Part shown: positions 46,405-57,944 of the stretch, piece by piece
Layout of the letters: every line of letters starts with the position of its first letter
Position numbering within the stretch: position 1 is the stretch's first letter
NCBI RefSeq assembly: GCF_037392515.1
Contig: NC_090291.1
Location: 14,703,001 to 14,767,000, forward strand
DNA from: Haliotis asinina
Taxonomy: Eukaryota > Mollusca > Gastropoda > Lepetellida > Haliotidae
Direction: 5' to 3'
Length of the DNA stretch: 64,000 nt
Notes under the pieces: generated by a model
Told to the model about the DNA's origin: nothing
What the model saw: only the letters and a program-made list of their open reading frames with translations
Databases searched by the model: none
Translations under genes and position numbers: made by a program

Positions 46405-46862
46405 TGGTTGTATAGAACGATAACGGGGGCCATGCGTTCAGTTATACCATAAGCATTTATAGAATTATAACGGCGACCACGTAACCAGTTATACCATAAG
46501 CATTTATAGAATTATATCGGCGGCCAGGTATTCGGTTATAACATGGGAATATATAGAATTAGGAGGACAACCACAAATTCAGTTATAACATGAGGGTATA
46601 CAGAATTGTAACGGTAACCACGTATTCAGTTATAACATAGACATTTTCAGAATTATAAAACGGAAACCACGCACGTAGTTCAGTTATAACAAGGGCGTTT
46701 ACGGAATTATAATCCCGACCTTACATTCAGTTATAACATAAGCATATGCAAACATTTTAACACTGACCATACATTCAGTTATAACATTAGCATATATCGC
46801 ATCGTAATGGCGACCACACATTCAGTTATAACGTGAGCATGTATAGATTTATAACGGAAGTT
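46405..46862. repeat. Degenerate ~46-bp satellite, nine copies
   Basis: ATTCAGTTATAACAT-like words recur nine times, each followed by a GCATATA/GCATTTATAGAATTATAA stretch and CGGCGACCAC. Spacing is about 45-60 bases. Copies vary by substitutions and small indels. Confidence 0.85.
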
Positions 46863-47295
46863 AAACAATGACTGGTGAGCGTTGACAAAGTTCACATTAG
46901 TAACAGGCAAGTGCAACTTAATTCTTTACACCTTTCCTGAATTTTTCTCTCTTTGACTTCAGTCCTGCCGCACAACGAAGCACATGACACATGTAGGCAA
47001 GTGTGTTTGTTACAAATTGCCTCTGTTCGCTCAGCAGAAAACGGGTACCCGGTGGGATAAGTCACGTGACTACTAATCTTCTAGCGCCTCGCTGAGAGCT
47101 TAGGTCATCAGGGGTAATAATAATAGCAGAGGTAAGTGTAGCGCTCCGAGCATGCCCCTTCGTGGTGTGGAATTCAGTTCATTACAAATGCCCCTTATTA
47201 TAACAGCCACCATATATTCACGTATACATATGTATACATGTATATAGAATCATACACTCGAGCATAAATAAAGTAATATAGGATTAATAAGGATT
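46863..47295. other. Non-coding stretch, no recognised element
   Basis: Nothing recognised apart from short TATA-rich strings near 47220. Confidence 0.35.
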
Positions 47296-47945
47296 TAAAG
47301 ACAGACACAAAAGCAAAAGACTGTAGGGGTCCCCTGAAGTATTTCTCTTCTGATTGGAATAGATTCCTAAGTCTGCACCTGCCTGTGTGAGTACATCTCC
47401 AGTTGAGTCGACCAGCAACTCATAAAAGACTTGAGTAAATCAAGTAGCCGATCAGGGAGGTCAATATACTGAAAGAACTTCAGAATCCATTCATGAGGGA
47501 CAGATTCGTATAATTTTTGTAGTCAATCCAGGAAATGGAGAGGTTGCTGTGGTACGTTTTGGTCTCTTCCAAAATCATTTTCTGTACAGGAGGTTCATTC
47601 TTGCACCCCAACATCCCTTTCTCGCCCCCTTCTGCTCTCTGTAAATTATATCACCGGAAGAGCAGTAAAACACAACAAACACCCTGTAAATATTATGTAT
47701 TGTGTACTCAGTATGTGATAGGGTGGGAGATTTATGGGATCAGTCAAGTCTCCTATCTCAGGGAGAAGTATTGCAGAACCATGGAGGAACATCACCTTTG
47801 TCCACGAGGGTATTGAAACAGTGAAGAAATGGTGATTGAACACAAGGGAACAGTTTCTAATACCGGTCTCGAATGCCAGCAGGTCCTTGAGCTGTATTAC
47901 GTTTGGACTTTTTAATGACACTTTTCAGGCAATCTGGTGAGATGT
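47296..47945 (-). pseudogene. Non-LTR retrotransposon reverse transcriptase fragment, decayed
   Basis: Read on the minus strand across several frame breaks: a KSKRNTAQGPAG string, a FNTLVDKGDVPPWF-like string, EQKGARKGCWGAR, MILEETKTYHSNLS, SWIDYKN, a DLPDRLLDLLKSF-like stretch, then IPIRREILQG. These match the family order QKGC-x-RG, WIDY-x-KA-x-D and I-x-R-x-GI-x-QGD found in LINE reverse transcriptases with the WIDYKKA motif (R4/Dong-type among others). The YADD catalytic block is not present, so this is a truncated, inactive copy. It lies between the 46-bp satellite and composite copy B. Confidence 0.8.
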
Positions 47946-48180
47946 AAAGGAAAAAGACCAAGTTATTTTCTAATGCTTGGTCATTATAACTGATCCGTGG
48001 TGTCTCAAGGTTTAAGTTTATTACAAATCCGTTTCACTGTTGATTTCACACCTAGTTTCATTACGGACTGATCCCCGGTTAATCAAGGTGAATTTATGAC
48101 GACGTGATTCCCGGTTTAATTTCAACTTACGAATCAACACATAATGCTAATTACACATGTGAGTTTGTCAAAGATCGCAT

Positions 48181-48960
48181 CTATGCGTTAGTGAGTGAGT
48201 GGGTTCAGTTTAACGCCGCACTCAGCAATATTCCAGTCGTATGGCGGCAGTCTGTAAATAATCGAGTCTGGATCAGTCAATCCAGTGATCAACAGCATGA
48301 GCATAGATGTGCGTAGCTGGGAACTGATGACATGTGTCAGCCAATTCCGCGAGCCTGACCACCCGATCCCGTTAGTCGCCACATACGACAAGCATGTGTT
48401 GCTGAAGATCGGTTCTACCCTGGACCTTTACGGGTCCAGTTTGAGTCGATTAATTGATAATTAACTGACAAACTATATAATTGTATTTAGTTTTGTGAAA
48501 CAAAAATACTTAGAAAGCCGAAATTATACCTTTGTGTTTTGTGTTACCATGTCGTTCTAAACACTGAGGGGTGGCGGGTAGGGTAGCCGGGTTCGCTGGT
48601 CAACCCGGGTTCGATTCCCAACACGGTAACGTTGTGTGAAGCCGAGATTTTCGGTGTTCCTTGTTGGAATTTGCTAAAAACGGCGTAAAATGAAACTCAC
48701 TCAAGACCTAGTAACCCCAGCGAACTTTCTTTGTGAAGGCGTCGTGTTTGCAAAAGTGTTGCGTTGATCCTCACTAAACATACCAACACTTTTTTAGCTG
48801 ACAGATATCTTGAACAGATGGAACGTATTATCACAGACTGCAATCTATAAAGCATTTATGAAATACCGTGGAATTAAAACCGCATGTTAGATGGTGATAT
48901 CCTGGAGACAATGGCTCGCGCGCGTAGCCCAGTACGCCGTGTGAACACGTATGTATTTAG
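48181..48960 (-). repeat. Composite SINE unit, copy B (inverted)
   Basis: Reverse complement of copy A across the type A SINE (48185-48440), the linker, the type B SINE (48570-48710) and the flank through CCCAGTACGCCGTGTGAAC. By eye the match is well above 90% over most of it. Confidence 0.9.
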
Positions 48961-49047
48961 ATGTAACTGGTTGACCTCTCTGTTTTGATCCCTTTTTGTT
49001 ACAATCGAAAATTATTTTTGGTGGTGCTCAATTAATGCTCATGTGTA
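48950..49047 (-). mobile_element. Isolated left end of the Tc1-like element, inverted
   Basis: GTTGACCTCTCTGTTTTGAT through TTACAATCGAAAATTATTTT to GGTGGTGCTCAATTAATGCT is the reverse complement of 50292-50373, including the terminal repeat. The transposase is absent. The flank TTGTCAACCACCAAGTGAGG is also shared with the flank of the complete element. Confidence 0.85.
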
Positions 49048-49449
49048 TATATCATTTTTTGTCAACCACCAAGTGAGGTGAGCCCGTCTTGTGTCAATAC
49101 TCATTGATGCTTCAAAACTGTTGGCAAATATTACGCAACATCACAAACAGTGAAAAAACAACAGTTCACAGTTCATCCATATAACTGTCATCAAACAGAC
49201 GCAATGTCTAAGGTGAAATATCTCCTCGTCCGACAATATTAACGTTGTACCTTTGACATTCTCAACATAATTAGGACATGTCTCAAGTGGTAAAATTCAA
49301 CGTCATTTCAGTTGGAAAACCCACTGCAATAGAAATTGGCCAACGCACAGCGGTGGTCGCTGTAGAGTAGCATGTAACGTAATCTGATGCTGACATAACT
49401 GATCGTGTATACACCTTTTCTTCAGCATGCATACTGTTAACGCATACAT

Positions 49450-49658
49450 GCGACCCGTGAAGGTCCCGGGGTAGAATAGGCCTTCAGCAACCCATGCTTG
49501 CCATAAAAGGCGACTGTGCTTGTCGTAAGAGGCGACTAACGGGATCGGGTGTTCAGGCTCGCTGACTTAGTTGACACATGTCATCGGTTCCCAAATGTTC
49601 AGATCGATGCTCATGTTGTTGATCACTGAATTGTCTGGTCCAGACTCGATTATTTACT
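49450..49658 (+). mobile_element. SINE, type A, interrupted by composite copy C
   Basis: CGACCCGTGAAGGTCCCGGG start, CATGCTTGCCATAAAAGGCG, GGGATCGGGTGTTCAGGC, ending at GACTCGATTATTTAC where copy C begins. The tail is lost at this junction. Confidence 0.88.
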
Positions 49659-50250
49659 AGGTCTTGAGTGAATTTCATTTTATGCCGTTTTCAGCAAATT
49701 CCAGCAAGGAACACCGAAAATCTCGGCTTCATACAACGTTACCGTGTTGGGAATCGAACCCGGGTTGACCAGCGAACCCGGCTACCCTACCCGCCACCCC
49801 TCAGTGTTTAGAACGACATGGTAACACAAAACACAAAGGTATAATTTCGGCTTACTAAGTATTTTTGTTTCACAAAACTAAATACAATTATATAGTTTGT
49901 CAGTTAATCATTAATTTATCGACTCAAACTGGACCCGTAAAGGTCCAGGGTAGAACCGATCTTCAACAACACATGCTTGTCGTATGTGGCGACTAACGGG
50001 ATCGGGTGGTCAGGCTCGCGGAATTGGCTGACACATGTCATCAGTTCTCAGCTACGCACATCTATGCTCATGCTGTTGATCACTGGATTGACTGATCCAG
50101 ACTCGATTATTTACAGACTGCCGCCATACGGCTGGAATATTGCTGAGTGCGGCATGAAACAAAACTCACTCGAAATAAATTTTGAAACGTTTGTTTTAAA
50201 ACCACCTCGATCAGTACTTCTATTATATCGCTTCAGTTATATCTGTGGAC
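49659..50250 (+). repeat. Composite SINE unit, copy C (left end truncated)
   Basis: Starts TAGGTCTTGAGTGAATTTC, includes the reversed type B SINE (49665-49805) and the forward type A SINE (49925-50170), then AACGTTTGTTTTAAAACCAC as in copy A. The unique left part of copy A is missing. Confidence 0.9.
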
Positions 50251-50291
50251 GGTGGTAAACCTCACTTGGTGGTTGATAAAACAATGATATA

Positions 50292-51905
50292 TACACATGA
50301 GCATTAATTGAGCACCACCAAAAATAATTTTCGATTGTAACAAAAAGGGATCAAAACAGAGAGGTCAACCCGTTATATCTAAATACACATGTAGTTAGCA
50401 TGAAATTCATGTGCTGACACCAGTGCATGCTTTTCATGCTAAAGTTCTGTCATGGTACAAGCGACTGGGGGGGGGGGGGGGGGTATAAAAAGGTGAAATG
50501 AAGTATTCTCATTGCTTTCTTATCGACCCATCAGTAAGAGAACAGTGCTGAACTTGAACTTATTTGGACATGCCGAGGCGTAGGCTTTCTGAAAATACCA
50601 GACGGCAGATTGGATTGTATCCATGAAGCTGGTCTGTCCTGTCACAGCAATTGGTCCAGATTGAATATCAATCACACTGTCATTAGTCGCCTTATTAGGA
50701 AACATGCGGCCACATGTTACGTCAAGGATCGTCCACGATCAGGAAGGCCGAGAAAGACCACTCCCTGTGATGACCGTGCCCTAGTTAATGAGGCGCAGTT
50801 CCATGACCAATTCCAAAGATCTCAGAGGACAATGGAGAGTGGACGTTCGTCTCTCAACCAGCACCATCCGAAGGAGACTCAGGTCAACTGGACTCCGTGC
50901 GCGTCGTCCAATCAGACGTCCCTTACTCATTGAAGGACACAAGGCTCAACGTTTGGCGTGGTGTAATCAACGGCAAAACCACAATCTGAGAACATGGCGC
51001 TGGATCCATTGGTCCGATGAAAGCCGTTTTCTTCTTCGTGTTACTGATGGCCGTTGGCGAGTATGGAGAAGGAGTAATGTGGCTTATCAACAGCGGATGA
51101 CCCATGCAGCTGAACCCTTTGGCGATGGCTCTGTAATGGCGTTGGGGTGTGTCTCCTATAACTGTAAGCTGAATTTTCAAGGGACACCCAGTGGTCAGAG
51201 ATACCAACAGGAAGTATACTGGAAGCTGCTTTTGTCCCACATCTTGATAACCACACCCTCGCCAGTCGGCCAGTATTTATGGACAATAATGCTAGGCTCC
51301 ATCGTTCCAGAGCTGTTATCGCATACTTGCAGAAAAAAACAGTTGACAGTTTACCTTGGAATGCGAGTAGCCCTGATCTCAACCCACTTGAGCATTTATG
51401 GGACCATCTGGGGCTTCAAGTGTAAGTAAGGGATCCACCTGTCCCAAATCTACATGAATTAGCACAGGCTCTTCATGAGGAATGGCAGAGGATTCCAATG
51501 ATGTGCATTCGGCGTTTGATTTCCACCATGAGGAGGAGGGTTACAGCAGCTATCTGTCTGAGGGAAGGATACACCAAATACTGATGTCACCATTACTGTT
51601 GGCTTAGGATTGAACAGTGAACGTTTTGTTAGAACTCTGTGTACGTTGGACCACAGACATTGTTTGTGTGACCATAGTTCTGGACATGACCATTGGTGAC
51701 GTGTTAGTGCTCCCATGTGACCGTCAATAAATTACAGCCGAAAGTAGCAGCAGTGTTGGTAGATGATGAATTGACACTTTAGATGGTTGCGTTAGCGAAA
51801 TTAGAAGTATGTGTTTGGTTTCCATATCATGAATGACCAGTGTGTTGTGTTAAACACATTCTTATGGCATGAAAATGGGTGGTGCTTAATTAATGCTCAT
51901 GTGTA
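50292..51905 (+). mobile_element. Tc1-like DNA transposon, 1614 bp
   Basis: Terminal inverted repeats of 28 bases at 50292-50319 (TACACATGAGCATTAATTGA, then GCACCACC) and 51878-51905 differ at one position. Both ends abut TA (50290-50291 and 51906-51907), as for Tc1/mariner target duplications. The element encodes a broken transposase and contains a poly-G run. Non-autonomous in its present state. Confidence 0.92.
50570..51584 (+). pseudogene. Tc1-family transposase, frameshifted
   Basis: From MPRRRLSENTRRQIG at the start, through an RLNINHTVISRLIRKHAAT helix-turn-helix, GRPRKT linker, the first catalytic Asp in WSDESRF, GSVMALGC, the second Asp in FMDNNARLHRS, and the catalytic Glu in SPDLNPLEHLWD, to REGYTKY at 51584. 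These fall in at least three frames with breaks near 50625, 50785, 51180-51250 and a stop at 51426. Family length is about 340 codons and this span fits. Spacing of Asp and Glu is of the DD34E type. Inactive as it stands. Confidence 0.92.
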
Positions 51906-52433
51906 TAGTTACCCGCTAGAGATCAAAAGTAGAGCCCCATCCGCGAAACTTTCGTTTTAAAATGCAAATACATCCGAACACTCAATATGACTTTCCCTAT
52001 CTCGTATCAAGAAAAGGTGTTTTGTCCAACTTATACACCCTTCACAAGAACGAAATGTGACGAGAAAGAACACAACACAGTGGCAATTTCGACATAAATT
52101 TTCAGTGTGATCGGGATAGCAAATAGATCGTTACATTAGTCACATTCGTTATAAGCGTGTTCGATATTACCGTGGTATACCGTACAGGCTTAACAGTGAA
52201 AAAGTCACGGTGTATTCGGTACTCGGTAAAGCCACAACTATAACAGATGACTCAAATATTTACATACCGACGCGTTATCAAGAATTAAATTTGGTTTTTA
52301 AGCCCATTTGATCAAATCTAAACGAGCATTCTTCCTTTTTTGTGAAGCAGATGAAATTCTGACATGTTGGATGAGGACGATGAGGTGGAGGAGGAAGACG
52401 AGGTAAGTGCGGAAGGTGCCAAATCGTGTATTA

Positions 52434-52436
<3 letters not shown>
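51906..52436. other. Non-coding stretch, no recognised element
   Basis: CATTCGTTATAAGCGTGTTC at about 52140 resembles the ends of the 43.7-kb MITE. A GATGAGG/GAGGAAGACGAGG purine run precedes the GT microsatellite. Confidence 0.35.
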
Positions 52437-52473
<37 letters not shown>

Positions 52474-52517
52474 TGTGTCTATCTGTGTGTGTCTGTGTCT
52501 ATCTGTGTGTGTCTGTG
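52437..52517. repeat. GT microsatellite
   Basis: About 17 GT units followed by interrupted GTCTGTGTCTATCTGT repeats. Confidence 0.97.
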
Positions 52518-53380
52518 CTTCTGGGGGTGCGCACCTCACACCTTCCTGTCCTGAAAGTGCATTAAATGACCACTGAATACGGGTGCAAAATGCTGAAGCC
52601 CTAAGTAAAACAAGGCAAGATTTCGATTTCCTCAAGATTCATGAATCTCTGGTCTCCCTCGGGCTCCTTTTCAATTTATATGGGTTTGTTTGTCCATCAA
52701 GTTTATATATATTCAGAGACGAAGTATCAGTCTGAAAAATCAAGTTTATTCTCAACAGCTCTCAATTTCAAGCCGCAACTGCTTCAAACATGCAGTCTAT
52801 TATGTTGGCCTCTTTAGAAAAAGCAGTCCACACCCATGGCTTCCAAGAACCCAATACGTATGTTTCCCTTTGCAGTGCTATTAGCCATTTCCCTTTTTGG
52901 CAGCAGCAATATTGTCCACTTCCACGTTATGATATTCAAACACTACAGGCTCGGCAACATGAGAGTTGTTGCTATATCCTTTTTGCTTCAAGTTCTTGAT
53001 GACGGTACCGCCTCATAATTCCCGTTTTCCAAAGTTTTATTGACTTGCAGCAGCGAAACGATGTCCTCAAATCATGTAATGTTCTGAAGAAAAGACTTCT
53101 GACTTCACAATGGATCAATTCGTCCCATGACAGGCTTTGAGTTTACCGGTCACAGGGCCTGAAAACTCTACGCAACACTTCCCATCCAAATGTTTGCCTC
53201 CTCAGCAGACATCTCTTGAAAGTTGCACCTCTCACTTGTGAGATAGCAAGATACCTATTAACATATCTACAGTATGACAGGCAGAGCTCCCAGCACGTCA
53301 TGCATGAAGTTTTGAATAATGAACTGGGGCAAACTAGTGGCAGTCTATTTTGCTTCATATTATTTGGACAGTTTGCAAAA
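52518..53380. other. Unassigned stretch, possibly an old coding relic
   Basis: Read on the minus strand, 52800-53370 gives broken stretches such as GGKHLDGKCCVEFSGP and NLKQKGYSNNSHVAEP that look protein-like across frame breaks. I do not recognise a family. The array at 53381 begins inside it. Confidence 0.25.
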
Positions 53381-54655
53381 GCAACTGAGGGTATACATAG
53401 TAGAGAGAGTCACAAGGGGCTTATGCAACAGAGTCTTTAACGGCTGAGTACGTAAACCAAGAAAAGCAACTGAGGGTATACATAGTAGAGAGAGTCACAA
53501 GGGGCTTATGCAACAGAGTCTTTAACGGCTGAGTACGTAAACCAAGAAAAGCAACTGAGGGTATACATAGTAGAGAGAGTCACAAGGGGCTTATGCAACA
53601 GAGTCTTTAACGGCTGAGTACGTAAACCAAGAAAAGCAACTGAGGGTATACATAGTAGAGAGAGTCACAAGGGGCTTATGCAACAGAGTCTTTAACGGCT
53701 GAGTACGTAAACCAAGAAAAGCAACTGAGGGTATACATAGTAGAGAGAGTCGCAAGGGGCTTATGCAACAGAGTCTTTAACGACTGAGTACGTAAACCAA
53801 GAAAAGCAACTGAGGGTATACATAGTAGAGAGAGTCACAAGGGGCTTATACAACAGAGTCTTTAACGACTGAGTACGTAAACCAAGAAAAGCAACTGAGG
53901 GTATACATAGTAGAGAGAGTCACAAGGGGCTTATGCAACAGAGTCTTTAACGGCTGAGTACGTAAACCAAGAAAAGCAACTGAGGGTATACATAGTAGAG
54001 AGAGTCACAAGGGGCTTATGCAACAGAGTCTTTAACGACTGAGTACGTAAACCAAGAAAAGCAACTGAGGGTATACATAGTAGAGAGAGTCACAAGGGGC
54101 TTATGCAACAGAGTCTTTAACGACTGAGTACGTAAACCAAGAAAAGCAACTGAGGGTATACATAGTAGAGAGAGTCACAAGGGGCTTATGCAACAGAGTC
54201 TTTAACGACTGAGTACGTAAACCAAGAAAAGCAACTGAGGGTATACATAGTAGAGAGAGTCACAAGGGGCTTATGCAACAGAGTCTTTAACGGCTGAGTA
54301 CGTAAACCAAGAAAAGCAACTGAGGGTATACATAGTAGAGAGAGTCACAAGGGGCTTATGCAACAGAGTCTTTAACGACTGAGTACGTAAACCAAGAAAA
54401 GCAACTGAGGGTATACATAGTAGAGAGAGTCACAAGGGGCTTATGCAACAGAGTCTTTAACGGCTGAGTACGTAAACCAAGAAAAGCAACTGAGGGTATA
54501 CATAGTAGAGAGAGTCACAAGGGGCTTATGCAACAGAGTCTTTAACGACTGAGTACGTAAACCAAGAAAAGCAACTGAGGGTATACATAGTAGAGAGAGT
54601 CACAAGGGGCTTATGCAACAGAGTCTTTAACGACTGAGTACGTAAACCAAGAAAA
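53381..54655. repeat. 85-bp minisatellite, 15 copies
   Basis: Exactly 85-base units beginning GCAACTGAGGGTATACATAG and ending ACGTAAACCAAGAAAA. Fifteen copies run without an indel. Differences are almost confined to one G/A position (CGGCTGAG or CGACTGAG); units 1-4, 7, 11 and 13 have G, the rest A. Unit 5 also has TCGCAAGG and unit 6 TTATACAAC. Eighty-five is not a multiple of three, so no reading frame persists through the array. Confidence 0.98.
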
Positions 54656-55005
54656 GCAACTATTACAAGCAGTACTGATGTACCCGCACTCTTGTAAACA
54701 CACGAAAACACAAACACACGCCCTCTTACACTTCACACGTTTATGAGTATTATATACATCACACTTGTAAATCATAGCTCTTGTATCACATCTTTAACAC
54801 AATCCAATGGCTTGATCTCTGCTCACAACATCAATCACTCGTTTGCGTGACCTTTTAGTTCGATAATGGAAAACAGACGGGAGATCTGCATCAGGGATGA
54901 AACTGGTTTCTATAACACCCACCCTCTCTATTAACACTGTTTTATCAAATGTGCGTCAGTCTTTGCTGCACTTCGATGTTCATAATACCATTCACTGGAC
55001 TGTCT
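54656..55005. other. Non-coding stretch, no recognised element
   Basis: Nothing recognised beyond a short CACACG-rich string next to the array. Confidence 0.35.
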
Positions 55006-55165
55006 GACCAGGTTTGTGAGTGCACATGGTTTTATACTGCTTTTAGCAGTATTCCAGCAATATCACTGCCGGAGACAAAGGAAATGGGCTTTATACATTG
55101 TACCCATGTATGGAATCGAACTCGGGGGGTGACAACACTGTCCCGTCTAGCCATGACTCGATAAT
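55006..55165 (-). mobile_element. SINE, type B
   Basis: In reverse: GGTTTTATACTGCTTTTAGC, CCAGCAATATCACTGCCGG, GTATGGAATCGAACTCGGGG and CCGTCTAGCCATGACTC. Confidence 0.82.
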
Positions 55166-55617
55166 GTTATTCATCCGTCATACATCCGGCTTAATGGCTA
55201 GTGCCGTGTTAATGCACATGGGTTGCTGAGTGTTGGGACATGCACGGATTCAATAGTGTGTTTACCAGCTGATATTGACCCATCCCGTGCTGATACGTAT
55301 GCATATCACGCGCGAGCCAAAATAACCAGGGATCTTTTTACCGTGACTGTCTTTATGTCGGACATATTCCCTGGATGAAGGCATTTCGTGGAAATGCTCC
55401 TCCATTTGGGTGGGATGGCCTTGACTTGCAATACGCACTTGTCGTCAGCCGTAACCAGATCTATTTGTTGTATTCATAATTCATATTAAAATGTTCGCTT
55501 ACCGCGAGAGACACAGTTTCCGGGAAAGACCTGTATAGTTCTATAGTCTAATCATACTGTAAAATATTCAAATTTATATTCCCCATAGTAAGTCATGCTT
55601 AATGTAGCGTTCAATAT

Positions 55618-55772
55618 TCTGAGTGAGTTTAATTTTAATCCGTTTTAGCACTATTCCAGCCATATCACGATGGGATCATCAGAAACAGACTTTCCCACAA
55701 TGTACTCAATAGGAATCGACCGTGAGGAGTGTTGTTACTGTCGCCGTCCTAGAGGTTACATCACGGCAGTCG
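55618..55772 (-). mobile_element. SINE, type B, diverged
   Basis: In reverse: GAGTGAGTTTAATTTTAATC, TATTCCAGCCATATCACGAT, AATAGGAATCGACCG, then CGCCGTCCTAGAGGTTACAT. Confidence 0.72.
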
Positions 55773-55929
55773 TTTTTTCGATCACAACCCAATGGTTGAT
55801 ATTATGACAGCTCTCCGATTGCAGTGCCCAGCAAGAAAGCAGGTCATGCTTACCTAGAGCTCTTTAATGTACGACTGTTATCAAATGGGCTTTCGATGAA
55901 TAAAGTAAGCGTCACACACTCATGCAAAA

Positions 55930-56035
55930 TTGCAAACACGCATGTATGCACATACACACTATCATATTCACACACGCACGGTCGCATACACACACACAGA
56001 CACGAACATGAACACACACAAGCACATCGCTACAA
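55930..56035. repeat. Interrupted CA-rich tract
   Basis: ACACACTATC, CACACGCACGGTCGC and ACACACACAGACACG words, imperfect. Confidence 0.7.
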
Positions 56036-56039
56036 GTGT

Positions 56040-57944
56040 AATAACCCTGGACGCGATTTCAAAGAGTATTTCTCTCTCGTCTACATAACCTGTCATTATT
56101 TTTATCTTTGCATAAACATGCATTCTAAAACAGTTTCTGAGTTGGTTGTCACAGACTTTAATTAGTACACATTACGATAACTCATGCCTCACTCAATAAT
56201 AGATACCTTACGCCCGCATCACCAGGGATCTGGTGACATCGTCTCGGAAACACCCAGGACCGCTTTCCCGGGAAACGAAATATGATATTCTGTGTTCTCC
56301 TTATCATGTGCCCTTCTCAATTCACCGCCCCACCTAAAAGAAATGTCAAAACTTGTACATTTCGTACAAAACTTGTACATGTATGTGTATAAACATGAAG
56401 ACTAAAGTTGTGAAAGAACATTTACGACTTACATAGAACGTATATAGGTGTCCGTATCAAACTTTGTTTAGGCTCTGCTTTGAGTGTTTCTTAATAGCAA
56501 TAAAAGGAAAGTTCAGCATGACAAATCTCGGATAAGTGAGTTTTGAATTTCCTCAAAGCCGCATTTTCAAACAGAATATCCAGAATATCATATGTCAACC
56601 TTTACATGACCTTGTTGCTTTGACATGAACGACAACCCTCCACCTTCATTCATTAAAAAGACAAGATGAACTTTAATATCCTCTTCGCCTCACTTCATGG
56701 GCTACAAACAACGGCCTATGAAATACAGCTTGTCCCAACTAGATTGTCAAACGCGTTAATGGTAATAATATCTCCCATAACATTCTAAGAATATCAACGT
56801 CCCAACTGAGAAGGTAAATAAAGATACTGAAGAGAGATTTATCCTACTATAGGAACTTTCTATGGCGGTTTAAATCAACCCCTGCTACAAGGCATTAGCA
56901 TCCATATACCATCTAAAAGCTTAGATGTCAGGATGGTATATCAAACACAGGCCATGCGTATTTCATGCGTTTCCACTTTGAAGCAGCAAGAGAGGTGAGG
57001 TCGACCTCCACAAACATAAACATTTAATATAAACTGTTTTACTTGCCGTTTGGCTAATTTACGAAACTTTAAAATTTGGACCGTTTGGTAATAGCTTTTT
57101 CTGATTACATTATGCAACACTTCACAATTTATTTAAAGAAATTTATTAAAGAAACTACTTACAGTACAGAACTGTGGCCAGTTTTTACTAGGGATTTGAC
57201 AAAATTCAACGTGTAGTTTTCATGAATATATGCTAAGGATGAAGAACATAAATTCAAAGTAGCTCGGCCATCGTCCGGAACATGGCCGAGAATATTTACT
57301 TTTGCTCAGTTTGAAGATTTGTTCGTGTTTTCACGTTGTACACGATCAAGATGTGAAGATCGAGTCGATGAACATTTTTTTATCTAGATAAAAGATCTCA
57401 AGCTGACATTTATTTTTTTAGTGTGCAATGGGACATTTTAATAGTTTGCAAGGGGGCATTGATTTATACGGTGGCGGGGAAAACCTTGTACTCGTAGTGA
57501 AAACCCAGGGCAGGCGGAAATGAGAAACAAAGAAACAAATACGGACGGTGTATCACTTTACATTTTTTGGCAGTCAGGTGACATTCTGAAAATTGTAAAG
57601 TGGGTACAGTTACTTTCCGGTACAGCACTTGCCCTTCAGACGGCGCTTGATGCATGGCAGCATGTCGAAAGTGTCGGTTAATGAGTGGGTATACTAAGCG
57701 TCATTAGCAACGGGTCACATTGGTATATTGGGTGTCACACCTGTGCGCATGCCATATAGGACCTCTGAGTATATCCGCAACCCGATATACTTCTCAGAAC
57801 ATGTTGTGTATACACTTTCATACTGACTGGATGCCTTCAAACTACAACGACTATCAAATTCAACAAAACCTTTGTTTGCCAATATTTTAGGTGAGGGATA
57901 AAGTTACCATATACACAAGCCATAACCTATGACGGTGTTGTACT
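56040..57944. other. Non-coding stretch, no recognised element
   Basis: Only short frames. A near-perfect hairpin with a nine-base stem (CTCGGCCAT and ATGGCCGAG) lies at 57263-57290. Confidence 0.35.

Noticed and set aside
47535..47921. Two frames of about 90 codons on opposite strands as genes
   Set aside because: They fall inside the decayed reverse transcriptase and are explained by it.
27298..52735. Shared string TATATTCAGAGAC near 27310 and 52722 as ends of one element
   Set aside because: The match is short, neighbouring sequence does not align by eye, and no target duplication was seen.
53381..54655. CRISPR-like regular repeat
   Set aside because: Units are contiguous without unique spacers and the genome is eukaryotic; it is a minisatellite.
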